Assembly: GCA_964036275.1 (NCBI GenBank)
Contig: OZ038433.1
Span: 27,697,485-27,761,484 of the forward strand
Source: Litoditis marina
Taxonomy: Eukaryota; Nematoda; Chromadorea; Rhabditida; Rhabditidae
Length of the DNA stretch: 64,000 nt
Reading direction: 5' to 3'
In this document: positions 9,507 to 21,924 of the stretch, one piece after another
Layout: every line of letters starts with the position of its first letter
Numbering within the stretch: position 1 is the first letter of the stretch
The notes under the pieces: model-generated
Database searches by the model: none
Seen by the model: the letters and a program-made list of their open reading frames with translations, nothing else
Told to the model about the DNA's origin: nothing
Program-made: the position numbers and the translations under genes

Positions 9507-12340
9507 TGCAATTGGGCTGTTGGTACTAATTAGTTACTATTCAGTTTTATATTTCTTAATACACACTTCAGAATTGAGCATCTCGTAGAGAATGCTTTCA
9601 ATTTTTTTTTGCTGGTATCCATTACCATAATTTACAAATGGTTTTCTGTTCTCATTATCGTAGTTTTTAGGTTTCTTTTTAGTTTTTAATATTCTTTCAA
9701 TCATGAGCACACGGGCAGCTACCACACACTCGATTCAGGGCTATTCAGAAATAGAATATGTAATAATTGTATCGTTGGAAATAAGTTGTTTAAGTGTTAT
9801 CGGTTAGAATCGCCTAGTGGGGGAGTTTTGAAATAAGTTATACATGTCGCTCGCAGGTTATACACATGGAAAATGTCGTCGGCCTGCACTCTATCGTATT
9901 TTGGGATGTTGCTGGTCCTATTCGCAGCAATTTTCGGACCATTTGTGTTTATTGAATAATGGGGCAAACTCTTGACACGAAGGTTGGTGAATTAGTTTCG
10001 TTTTTCTCATTGAACATTAGTTCAACCTGTTTGAATTTTGTTTCCTAGTCTTTGTTCAGTCTAAGCTCTTTTTCTGAATTAATGATTTCTTAGTTTTGTT
10101 TCTGGGATACACACCAGTGAGTTGGGATTATTCTTCACGAAACGGAACTCGATTTTTCATTCAATTCACGTGGAGTTTTGCCTTTGCGTTGAATAGATAG
10201 TGATAGTTTTTCTCGATGTTGGCTGGAACTGACCCTGCTCTTCGATTTTTCGGGACTGTTTGGACAATGTCACTACGGCATATGTCGGAGAATAACTAAT
10301 TTCCGATATCAGTCGACATTTTGGCATTTCACTTTAAAAAAGGGTCCTTTTTCGTGCCAAACATGACTGGTGTTAAATAAACAGTAAAAAGAAAGAGTGA
10401 TATGTAAATGTATTAAATATAATAAGTTTAGTATAAATGTAATGAAATAGTGTTACAAAGACTTACTATCTAAACTTAATTATAATTAAAGATTACTATA
10501 AGTTACATCGTTTCGGCCTCTCGTCCTCTACGATGTCTTAGGTCAGGGGGCCGAGGCCTCATCAGGAAGATAAACCCCTGACCAGGTTAAAAAGTAAAAA
10601 CTAACTAAATTAAAGTTATACTATATTAAATGTGTTTATTTTAATAATCACTAAATTAAGAATATTATCAGTTATTAGTAATAAAATTATACCTTGGGTT
10701 TGTCGGTTGACTGACGTATTACAGATTGGAATAGTGGTGTGTCATTTTTATCTCAGTTACCAGCTCACTCATGGCAGATTGTTCTCTATAAAGCAGTTAA
10801 TTCTCATGCTCATTTTGGTTGGATGTTCTGCGAAACGTCATATTCTGTAGATCAGGTTCCCAGCAAGGGAACGATTCCTATGTAAGCTGAAAAACACTTT
10901 CTTATAGTGTAATACCGTACCGTCCCAGATCGTGAAAGAAGCTGTTACATAATCATTGAAAGTCAGACTGGGTCAATCTGTTTTAAGCTACTCACCTATT
11001 GTCATCAAAACGAATATTTTCAGGTCTCGTGTATCGTGATGGTGGCGTTAGTGTTGATTTATTTCTATTTCTATGCAGTAAAATAGAACGTGTTTCTCTA
11101 TTCAGTTAAATTTGTGAGCTAAACCGAATAAATATGAGGTGAGTATCTTGTTCATTGACATGCATTTTTCGTTCCGGCACTGTTATAGTAATCATGTTTA
11201 TCACTTGAATTAGCACAGACATACTTCAATAAAGGCCGAACAGTCAGAACATTTCTATGAACGGATTACCATTCTTTTAAAATTGGACAAATCGGTTTAT
11301 TTTTGATGCAAAATCAGAGATTTTTCATCAATCCTTGACAAAAATCGGGCTCCGTTTTGTAGAACAGTCATATATTATTGGTATGTGAGCACAGAAAAAG
11401 TATACCATGTGGAAGAATCGGAGATTACGCAGATTTATTTGTTGATTGACTCGAAAACACAGCAGAATTTATGGACAAGTCTAAAGTGTGTATTTAACGA
11501 CGGGCAGAAATTGTACTTTGAGGTCAATTGCGACCAAACCTTACATATATTATTCAATTCGGATTTGCTTCGCTCTTTTTTAAAAATAATGGACAGCAGT
11601 CTGTGAGTCTCTTTCTATCAGAGCACGACGCTAATCATTTTCAATTTTCAGGTTTCCTATTCGGAACATCCTATTAGTATTCACTGCGCGATGTTATTGG
11701 GTTTGAGCAGTACTACTTAATTCCAAGCGCTCTGTGACAACTGCTGCCATGCAAAGTGAATGATTGAGAAAGTTTAAACGTTTTGATGTTGAGCCGCCTT
11801 ATGAGTTTGATTGTTTTACTACGAAATGCGATTGTTTAACCTTTATAATGTTTAAATGGTTACCGTTTACCGATGTTACTAATTATTTATTTATTATGTA
11901 TTGTAATCTGGGAATCATAAATCATATTTTTACCGGTTTTCATATACGCGAAAAACTTCTCACTATGAATGTTCTCACTGGTTTCACGGTACTACTGATG
12001 TACTGTGATTTGATTCACACGGGCTATTAGTACTAATGAGTACTATAGTTTGACTTTAATATGGTCATTATTTGATTGAACATCAAAATTATTCTGGGGT
12101 TTTGAGGATAAATCGTAGTTAATGAATTTTGTATACTGAGATACGCATGTATACATCTGAAAATGAGCTTTAGATGTTGAACTAGCAGGTCATTTTTCAA
12201 AATAGTTCTGTCATTTGATCATAATCTGCGATTAGATATTGTGCGCCTCCGTTTCTTCATTAAGATTAGGGCGCGCTAGCGTAACCGCGACGCACTCTTG
12301 CTGCGTTCTGCCGACCGCGGTTGCCTTCACGTTCGAACTG
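9507..12340. other. Largely featureless segment
   Basis: No convincing gene. Short frames at 10632-10850, 11385-11606 and 11764-12030 have no domain I recognise. A hammerhead-like motif lies at 10507-10566 (minus). 10380-10620 is AT-rich. Confidence 0.4.
10507..10566 (-). ncRNA. Hammerhead-ribozyme-like motif
   Basis: On the minus strand the order is CTGATGA (10565-10559), a 6-bp stem GGCCTC with GAGGCC about 35 bases later, then GAAAC. These are the conserved core boxes and stem II of a hammerhead. Stem III and the cleavage triplet are not clear (the sequence runs GAAACGATGT), so activity is doubtful. Penelope-like elements are known carriers of hammerheads with very short stem III, so this may mark a decayed element end. 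Confidence 0.4.
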
Positions 12341-13083
12341 CTCTGAACTCCCTGCGACTGGGACGTCGTAGCAGTCACGCAAAAAAACCCGCATTTTAGC
12401 TTGGTAGCAGACGACGTACGGGTCAAATTACTCAACGTAGCAGACGTCGTTGCACTCGCAATGATAGCTGGATTGCCACTCGTGAAGTAATCAGCGGTCC
12501 GGCCAGAATTAGATACGTACGTGCTAGAGGTGCCACTCTGCGCAACTCAGCCTATTTAGTTCATTCGAGCTAGGTTAAAAGCCGCTCTGACACACGAAAG
12601 AAGTGCTCACTTCGATTAGGTGTTAAAGAGAAAACATGCTTGTGCATATTCATTTGAAAAAAGTGTATTTTTTCAAAAAGAATTAGCATTGAAAGTTGAG
12701 CAATAATCTCATATTTTCCCAATAATTAGCTTTTGAGTGATTATGGTTATATACATTAATACTAGTATAGTTTTATAGTAACTTAAATCTTACTATCGTC
12801 CACAATTTCGCGTAGAATTTTTCGTTTTATGAATAGCAGGATTAATGTATATAAACATGAATGAAACATGAATAGAAAATATACTACCAAATGAATGCGG
12901 TTGTTTCGGAGTGAATCAGTAATATTATTAATCAATTAAATTTCGGAATGGTCTGGGGCCGCGCTGGCCCGGCTGATCCTGACCAACCGTCTGGGACCGT
13001 AGCAGTCAAACCGTCTGGGACGCGTAAACATCGCGTCCCGGACGGTCGACTGCTACGACGTCCCAGTCCTAGGGAGTTCAGAG
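12341..13083. mobile_element. Small TIR element
   Basis: 36-bp terminal inverted repeats with two mismatches: CTCTGAACTCCCT at 12341 and its complement ending at 13083, both running on through GACTGGGACGTCGTAGCAGTC. About 740 bp, no transposase. Flanking dinucleotides are TG on both sides, so the duplication type is uncertain. Confidence 0.65.
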
Positions 13084-13251
13084 TGAAAACCCGAGATTTC
13101 GCGCATGGCTTGAAAATATAATATCTCGGAGAGTTCCGAACAGATTTGCAAAAATTAAACGGGAAACGGATTCCACGATCCTAATGAACAATATAAAACA
13201 TTGTGTAAACGATTTGGTCGGCGTTGACATTTTGACTTACGGTGCTGCCTA

Positions 13252-13523
13252 CGTTTTCTATCACAACGTACACATTGGTACTTATCCAACAATGGACCCA
13301 AAAATACCCCATTTTCACTTTTCGCTTTCAACCAAGTTTCGGTTAAAACTGCTATATCAATATTTTCTTGTTGCAGAATGTTTTGAAGCGCTACACTGTT
13401 TTTCGATATCGATCTTATGTTTAAGAGAATGCATTTAAAAACCTGACTACATGTTCTGTTACCCAAAGGGGGCCGGAGAGGAGATACTAGTTTCCCGGAA
13501 CCCCGTTGCGTGACCCGTTCCAC
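13252..13523 (-). pseudogene. CR1-like LINE ORF2 N-terminus (copy 2)
   Basis: Start of the endonuclease (LLNIRSISKN, VLTETWL) up to CDRK, where the 12.4 kb insertion cuts it. It continues at 888 and below. The ATG at 13523 overlaps the end of ORF1 by 37 bases in another frame, as in the plus-strand copy. Confidence 0.85.
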
Positions 13524-14050
13524 TGCTGGAACCTTGGTGCTCGGACGCCGGAGGGATCTCCGTACGCCCTTGTACCCTGATGGTCACCGGGGCGAGTCCA
13601 AGATCCCTTCAGTAGACGTTCTTGCCGCTGGCGATCTCGCTCTTCCTTGGGGAGAGAGGCACGAAGCCAAACCCCGTGGAATTGTGAGTCGCGCAGCCAT
13701 TGATATCGATCACACAATTGACGCTGATGTTTGCTCGTAGGCAGTACAACCTTGAGCAGGCGAGGGCAAGACCCCATCTGACCCATGCGATATACCGCTA
13801 CCGGCGAAACCTCAACGCCTAGCGAGTTTACAACCAATCTAACTTTACGAACATCGTCGTCATTGCGACCTACAGGAAACTTGGAGTCCGACTCCGAAAC
13901 ACCACTAAGAACAATAGCACGAGACATCTCTCGGTTCTCACACGGATCAGAGGGACGTGTATGGTTACAAACAACGGGAGCTGCCTCCTTACTCTCAGCA
14001 ACAATCTTGGAAATGGGTGAAACAGGCTTAGCATTATGAAAATCAAACAA
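13487..14050 (-). CDS. CR1-like LINE ORF1 (copy 2)
   Basis: 187 residues, uninterrupted here although the plus-strand copy has a frameshift. Contains an RRM-like core (AIVLSGVSESDSKFP near residues 45-60, LGVEVSPVAVYRMGQ near 76-90) and a basic glutamine/arginine-rich C-terminus (PKEERDRQRQERLLKGSW). This is the RNA-binding ORF1 of the LINE, expected to package its own RNA. The frame is open upstream to an in-frame TAG at about 14074, and no ATG lies between, so the natural start may have been lost. Confidence 0.7.
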   Translation of the reverse strand: MFDFHNAKPVSPISKIVAESKEAAPVVCNHTRPSDPCENREMSRAIVLSGVSESDSKFPVGRNDDDVRKVRLVVNSLGVEVSPVAVYRMGQMGSCPRLLKVVLPTSKHQRQLCDRYQWLRDSQFHGVWLRASLPKEERDRQRQERLLKGSWTRPGDHQGTRAYGDPSGVRAPRFQQWNGSRNGVPGN

Positions 14051-14064
14051 TGTACGTAACTCAT

Positions 14065-14730
14065 GATGCTTGTTGATCTAGTTGTCGTCTGTTCTTACCT
14101 TTTGCCTCGAATTACTCATGAATGATGTCAATGATTCATTTTTTCTGATAAATTCTATTGCAGAAATCTCTGGGTACAACCGTCACGCATGTTGAAGTCC
14201 AATCGCCAGATGTGCTGTAGGCTATTTCGGATTCGAGATCATCGTGAGCGAAACAGGTGCCAGTTCTGTAGTGGATATCTTTCGATTATCATTCGGGTGT
14301 GTTATCAGTTAGCAGCAGCGAGTTTCTTGGTTAACCACTAAACAGTCTTGTATCTGTGGTTTTTTTTCCAATCCCATTACCAAAATTCTGTTTCTGCCGG
14401 AAAGCCAAGAAATTCGAATAAAGCTTCATTGTTCCGTAAAGTATACTACGCTATTTAGTGTGTATTGAAACGAGTCACAACCCGTAGCCAAATCTTTCAT
14501 ACACCGATTACTAAGCCTAACTGATATGAAAACGCAATTGCTGAAGATAAAAGGCAACCTGTTTCTATGTCAAAGGGAATACTACTTAGTTTTGCTTTCA
14601 TCATTAATATGTTACTGAAAAAAAATTTCACGTTGCGACTCATTTCAATGAATATACCCTTGGAGCCCTACTCTTGTCGACCGCATATTAACGTGTTATT
14701 ATTAACGAATAACGAAGTAGGATAGATAGC
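14065..14730 (-). mobile_element. LINE 5' region or its duplicated flank
   Basis: Matches 48234-48897 in inverted orientation and diverges abruptly beyond 14730. It contains no open frame of note. Either it is the LINE 5' untranslated region or it is flanking DNA duplicated together with the LINE (see findings). Confidence 0.65.
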
Positions 14731-16995
<2,265 letters not shown>

Positions 16996-18243
16996 GTGGC
17001 CACCTCGATACTTGGATTACGGCCAAACAAACACATACCACTGTCCGCACAAAGCGCTTTCAATTATTTTCATATTACCGCACTAAGCAGCAGAAAATAT
17101 GGAAAGAACATCAAAGAAGTTATTTGTTTCAATACTTTAGAAAAGGGAAGCAAATGTAATAATAATAAATGTATGATTTGCCCTAAAATAAGATTTAATA
17201 ACTATATTCATAGTTCGGTCACGAATTATAAAATTAGAACCATTAAACAAGGTATTGCTAATTGTAACTCTAAGAACCTAATATATTCCATCACATGTAA
17301 ACATTGTCAAAAACAATATGTTGGAGAAACACAAAGCACTCTTAAGACAGGAATGAATAATCACCGTCAATCATTTAAAAAGAATAAACTCAACACATAT
17401 ATTTGTAAACATTTCTTCGATCAAAATGATTCTGAGAGCTTTCATATTGATATCTTAGATAACATTGATAACGATAATAAAAGACTAAGATTAGATAAGG
17501 AACTTTTCTGGATAAAACTATTAATGACACCATATCCGTATGGTTTCAACGATCAAATCGGTAGTTATGGGAATATTTCAAGTAACATTATACCATTTGA
17601 TAAGAAATCACATCCTTATTATGGTATCAAAATATTTAGATTCAAACAAATAAGAAAGAAAGAAAATAATAATAAACAACGTACTAAAGTAGAACCAGAC
17701 ATTATAATGAACAATATCAGTCAATTAGATACTAACCAACTCCACATATATAGTAAATCAATAAGTAAAACCAATCTAAACAATTCATTGAAATATACCA
17801 ATTCTAGTGATAATTTCAAAGATACAACTAAGGATACTAAATTGAAAATATATGGAATTCTTGCAAAAATATACTGGGATCAACACGATATCAAGAAAAA
17901 GATAACAAGTGATAAAACTAAGTTGATATACTCCATACCATATGTTGATAAATTTACCGATAAACATAATTTCAAAAAACTCATTTATAATAGAATACTT
18001 ACGACTATAGGTATAGACATTGAAGATAAACTTTCTATACAAATACGATTTGAATTGAATAAACCTATTAGTGGTAGAATACTAAATTATTCTAAGTTCA
18101 TTAAAGAACTAAATAAAGACAAGATGGAAAAAATACTCAAATCGGAATGTATTTGCAAAACTAATCGAAAATGGGTTAATGATTTTCATAATCATATCAT
18201 AACAGGCGATCCCAACTTGTTCAAACATACCCCTATATTTTAA
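16996..18243 (+). pseudogene. Penelope-like protein with N-terminal GIY-YIG endonuclease (Naiad-type)
   Basis: A GIY-YIG nuclease domain opens the protein. A cysteine cluster (CNNNKCMICPKI, residues 54-65) comes first. Then LIYSITCKHCQKQYVGETQ (about 94-112) holds the diagnostic Y-S-I and Y-V-G pair, followed by the HRQSFK segment and ELFWIKLL with the catalytic-type E. A long AT-rich linker follows, then a region that in the inverted copy at 18701-19670 leads into the reverse transcriptase fingers. Endonuclease before reverse transcriptase is the permuted order of Naiad/Chlamys Penelope-like elements; ordinary ones have it at the C-terminus. The frame ends at TAA 18241-18243, where the inverted copy reads GAA, so this is a nonsense mutation and not the true end. 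Confidence 0.75.
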
Positions 18244-18732
18244 CATCTAAATAAAGGTACTAAATATAGAACAAAGGACTTTGAAAAGATACATATACAA
18301 CTTGCAGTTATGAAACAAACTGAAAGATTAATAACATCTATTTCTACTGTTACTAAAATCAATAAAGCAATGAAAGATAAATTGAAAATGGATTTATATA
18401 ATACGATTAATAATACTATCTTGAAACATACCAAAGTCAATATGAAGGATGATAACATCACTCACAACAACCTCCAGATATGGGATAAACATCAACATAA
18501 CTGGGAATCACAACTTAAGAATATACAGCAACACTTTATTATAACTTTGACGAATATACAGCAACACTTTATTATAACTTTGACAGACAAAGCTACAATA
18601 TACAGCAACACTTTATTAAAACTTTGACAGACAAAGCTACTTCAAACTATGCTTTCATATGTAAAAAACTATACATACAAATGCTGAATGAAGAATTAGG
18701 TTACAAAGAGGATAAACTGATTAATAAAACAA
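18244..18732 (+). pseudogene. Naiad-type protein, continuation past the stop
   Basis: The same frame goes on with HLNKGTKYR and MKQTERLITSI, matching the inverted copy, then is disrupted by a tandem duplication of a 33-55 base segment (AATATACAGCAACACTTTAT three times, 18517-18620). Homology stops at 18732, before the reverse transcriptase core. Confidence 0.75.
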
Positions 18733-19670
18733 AAAAAAAGAGAATCTGTAGACTATTATCTATAGACCAATAAAGTTTGATGTTATTTCTCTGTTCTATG
18801 ACATGACAATAGGCCTTGAAATGTTGTTTTATATGTTTTAAAATCAGTTGTAACTGTATAGATATTTTTCTTATACTACTAGTTTTTGCGTTAGTGATAA
18901 ATCTACTTTTCATAGGTTGTTTATGTAGTTTAGGTATGGCATAAATTAACGGTATCTTCATGTTATCTTGTTTCAAAATGCGTAGATTGAAGTTAATATT
19001 CTTATGTCTGTTGATAATGTTTTGTTCTGTTTCATTTTCTATCTTTTCAAATGTTTTATTAATCAGTTTATCCTCTTTGTATCCAAATTCTTCATTCAGC
19101 ATTTGTATGTATAGTTTTTCACATGTGAAAGCATAGTTTGAAGTAGCTTTGTCTGTCAAAGTTATAATAAAGTGTTGCTGTATATTCTTAAGTTGTGATT
19201 CCCAGTTATGTTGATGTTTATCCCATATCTGGAGGTTGTGGTGAGTGATGTTATCATCCTTCATATTGACTTTGGTATGTTTTAAGATAGTATTATTAAT
19301 CGTATTATATAAGTCCATTTTCAATTTATCTTTCATTACTTTATTGATTTTAGTAACAGTAGAAATAGATGTTATTAATCTTTCAGTTTGTTTCATAACT
19401 GCAAGTTGTATATGTATCTTTTCAAAGTCCTTTGTTCTATATTTAGTACCTTTATTTAGATGTTCAAATATAGGGGTATTTTTGAACAAGTTGGGATCGC
19501 CTGTTATGATATGATTATGAAAATCATTAACCCATTTTCGATTAGTTTTGCAAATACATTCCGATTTGAGTATTTTTTCCATCTTGTCTTTATTTAGTTC
19601 TTTAATGAACTTAGAATAATTTAATATTCTACTACTAATAGGTTTATTCAATTCAAATCGTATTTGTATA
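18733..19670 (-). pseudogene. Naiad-type element, inverted partial copy with RT fingers
   Basis: Minus-strand piece starting inside the linker (NKPISSRILNYSKF) and reaching the reverse transcriptase: LIYAIPKLHKQPMKSRFIT is the fingers motif of Penelope-like enzymes (about residues 236-254 of this frame). WSIDNS near the end sits about where motif A should begin. The catalytic palm is absent. The 618 bp at 19053-19670 are the inverted counterpart of 18040-18732. It lacks the N-terminal GIY-YIG part present in the plus-strand copy, so the two pieces complement each other without either being whole. Confidence 0.75.
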
Positions 19671-19829
19671 TGTATAGCATATTATCGCGAACCTGCACCT
19701 TGCCTGTTGGACGACGCAAAACATAGATACTTTGCAGGCGAAGTTTTACGGTTGCAGGCGAAGTTTTACGGGTTCTTCAGCACCACCAGCAACGGAGATT
19801 AGCTCCAAATATAAGCTCGGCTCAGAGAC
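19671..19829. other. Junction between the two Penelope-like elements
   Basis: Contains a short direct repeat (TTGCAGGCGAAGTTTTACGG twice, 19733-19771), possibly the 5' remnant of the next element. Confidence 0.4.
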
Positions 19830-21598
19830 TTGCGATCAAAGAGTTACGGGGTGGTATCACGGGGTAATGCGCGTATATCGGTCAGCGATAAAGGGGGGGG
19901 GGAATTTGTAGTTTTACCGCAAACGCTGGACAAGCAAATCACTCAGCAGCACCTTTCTGATGCCACTGTTCATGCAAACTCTTCACATGCTGAATTCAAC
20001 AAGCAAAGTCTCGCACTCAATACCAAATGGGTTAGCATTGGGAACGCAATAGGCTGGGGTGACCAATTCGTGAAACGACTGCTCTTGAGGAATCCGACTT
20101 GTCCTTTATTTTACTCACTCGTCAAAACGCACAAGCTAATCGGGACGAATTACCAATCTTTAGATCCAAAAACTTACAAAATTCGTCCAATTATAAGCAA
20201 TGTTGGTGGTCCGACAGACAGGATCAGTTGGTTCCTCAGCGGCATACTCGTTAAGTTACTTCAATTCATTCCGGCCCACCTTTCTAACACAAAACACTTC
20301 CTAACTCAGTTGCGCCAGGTCAAAATTGATAAATCGTGTGCAGTTGAGTCCTCGACGTAGAAAGTCTCTACACCAACGTTTCAAATGAAGCGGCTCTCGA
20401 AGCGGTACACGAACTTCTTACCGATAATTGGAACAACGTCGATTCACATGGTTTATCAATTTCACAGATCATGGAATTAGTCAAAGCATGCGTAAATTGT
20501 AAGGTGTTTAAGTGGTCTGGTAACTATTACAAGCAGTTGCGAGGGTTAGCTATGGGTCAGCGCTTGGCACCTATTCTTGCGATTTCATTTATGTCAAAAG
20601 TTGAGAAACCCGTTATTGAACGAGTGCCAATGCTTTACTGTCGATACATTGATGATTGTTTCATAGTCACATCAACTCAAGTTGAGATGGACGAATGTTT
20701 TAATCTGATGAATCGGCAGTCGAGGCATATTCGACTCACGTGTGAAACGCCTTTTCAGGATTGGTTACCTTTCCTGAATTCGCGTGTGCGGCAGGGTGGC
20801 TCAGAGTTTGACATAAAATGGTATAGGAAACCTACTTGCAAAAACATTTTAGTACATGCTCGCTCGGCGCATCCTACATCAGTCAAAAAGGCAGTGGTCA
20901 AAAACATGTTCCGTACTGCGCGGGAATTGAGTTCAGGGGCTACCGAGCGCGATGAATCAACGGCGTTAGCAAAGCAAATCGCATCTTCAAATGGTTACGT
21001 AGAACAAATGTTCTCCCATCAGCAACACCGCATAGGACTCGCACCAGATAAAGTAGTTTTCTGTATTCCATTTGTCTTTGATGAAGTGAGCAGATCCATC
21101 CGGGACTGTCTGAAGAGAGCAAATCTGGACAACCAGGTAACCCTGGTCGAATCACCCCCTGACAACTTGCGAAAACGGCTGGTGCGGAATAGAATGTACG
21201 ATAGGATTTGCTCTACTGCAGCGTGTCTAATTTGTCCAAATGGAAAACCCGGGGATTGTATGCTAGAAGGGTGCGTATATTGCATAGAATGTGCGCAGTG
21301 TGGGGAAATTTACATTGGGGAGACGGGTCGCAAACTTTACATTCGGCTAAAAGAGCACATAGCGGGGCGCAACAAAAGCTCACAAGCAACGGCATTGGGA
21401 ACGCATAGAGTACAGTCACACAATGGGTCCAACTTTGACATAGTAGTTACGGTTCTGGAAGTTGAGAGCGATGTTTCGGCGCGCAAACTGCTAGAAGCCT
21501 GTTGGATTCGTGCCAAATCTCCTAACATGAATAGGAAAGACGAGTGCATTTCCATTACCACGCACCTCGTACCTTTCCTGAGCAAGTGCAATTGTTGA
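19830..21598 (+). pseudogene. Penelope-like retroelement: RT plus C-terminal GIY-YIG
   Basis: Two frames of one protein. 19830-20360 carries FYSLVKTHK and KIRPIISNVGGPTDRISW, the fingers and motif 1-2 region. A one-base loss just before 20354 shifts the frame immediately upstream of motif A (DVESLYTNV, 20354 on). The second frame continues with GLAMGQRLAPILA (motif B) and RYIDDCF (motif C, catalytic YIDD). It ends in the endonuclease: CVYCIECAQCGEIYIGETGRK and RLKEH, then the LLEACWI segment. About 590 residues remain against 700-850 for the family, so the N-terminus is missing. The first frame has no ATG. RT copies RNA primed at the break made by the GIY-YIG nuclease. Confidence 0.85.
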
Positions 21599-21924
21599 GT
21601 GTGACTACTCATTTATACTCGGACATTTACACAACTCGGTTGGCTCTACTTTCATCATGTTAATGTATTTGTTTAGCTGAGTTTGTAGTGCTCATTATTC
21701 GTGCTATTTGGAATACATTTGAGTCACGTTGTCCTGCGCGACTGTATCGAGTTTATTGTACTTTGTGAACTGATGCCTTTTTCAGGCTCTGAAAACGGCG
21801 AATTTGCCGAAACGTCGCCACAATAAATATTCCATCATACTACCTCGTGTACGGTTCAACTACAAAATCAAACCATATACACAACAATGCCGAGGTTCAA
21901 AGAAAGCAGGACTTGGAGAATATT
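21599..21924 (+). other. 3' end of the Penelope-like element
   Basis: Non-coding tail with the hammerhead-like motif (21789-21816). A resembling tail (ACCTCGTGT, TTCAACTACAA, ATGCCGAG) appears at 60360-60425, suggesting a shared 3' end. Confidence 0.5.
21789..21816 (+). ncRNA. Degenerate hammerhead-like motif
   Basis: CTGA, a 4-bp stem CGGC/GCCG, then GAAAC and GTC. The spacing fits the short hammerheads of Penelope-like elements, but the second core box reads AAA where GA is expected, so it is probably inactive. Confidence 0.45.

Larger units (their letters stand above)
889..13251. mobile_element. 12.4 kb insertion splitting the LINE
   Basis: Everything between 889 and 13251 is absent from the intact LINE at 49713-49719. 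The 7-mer CGTTTTC is present on both sides (882-888 and 13252-13258), as a target-site duplication would be; an 8-bp duplication with one mismatch is equally possible. The edges are inverted: TAGGCACCGCAAG on the left and, read on the minus strand, TAGGCAGCACCGTAAG on the right. An 8-bp duplication with short imperfect termini is compatible with a hAT-type element, but no transposase is visible. Nested inside are element S, a Helitron chain, a second LINE and a TIR element. Confidence 0.55.
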
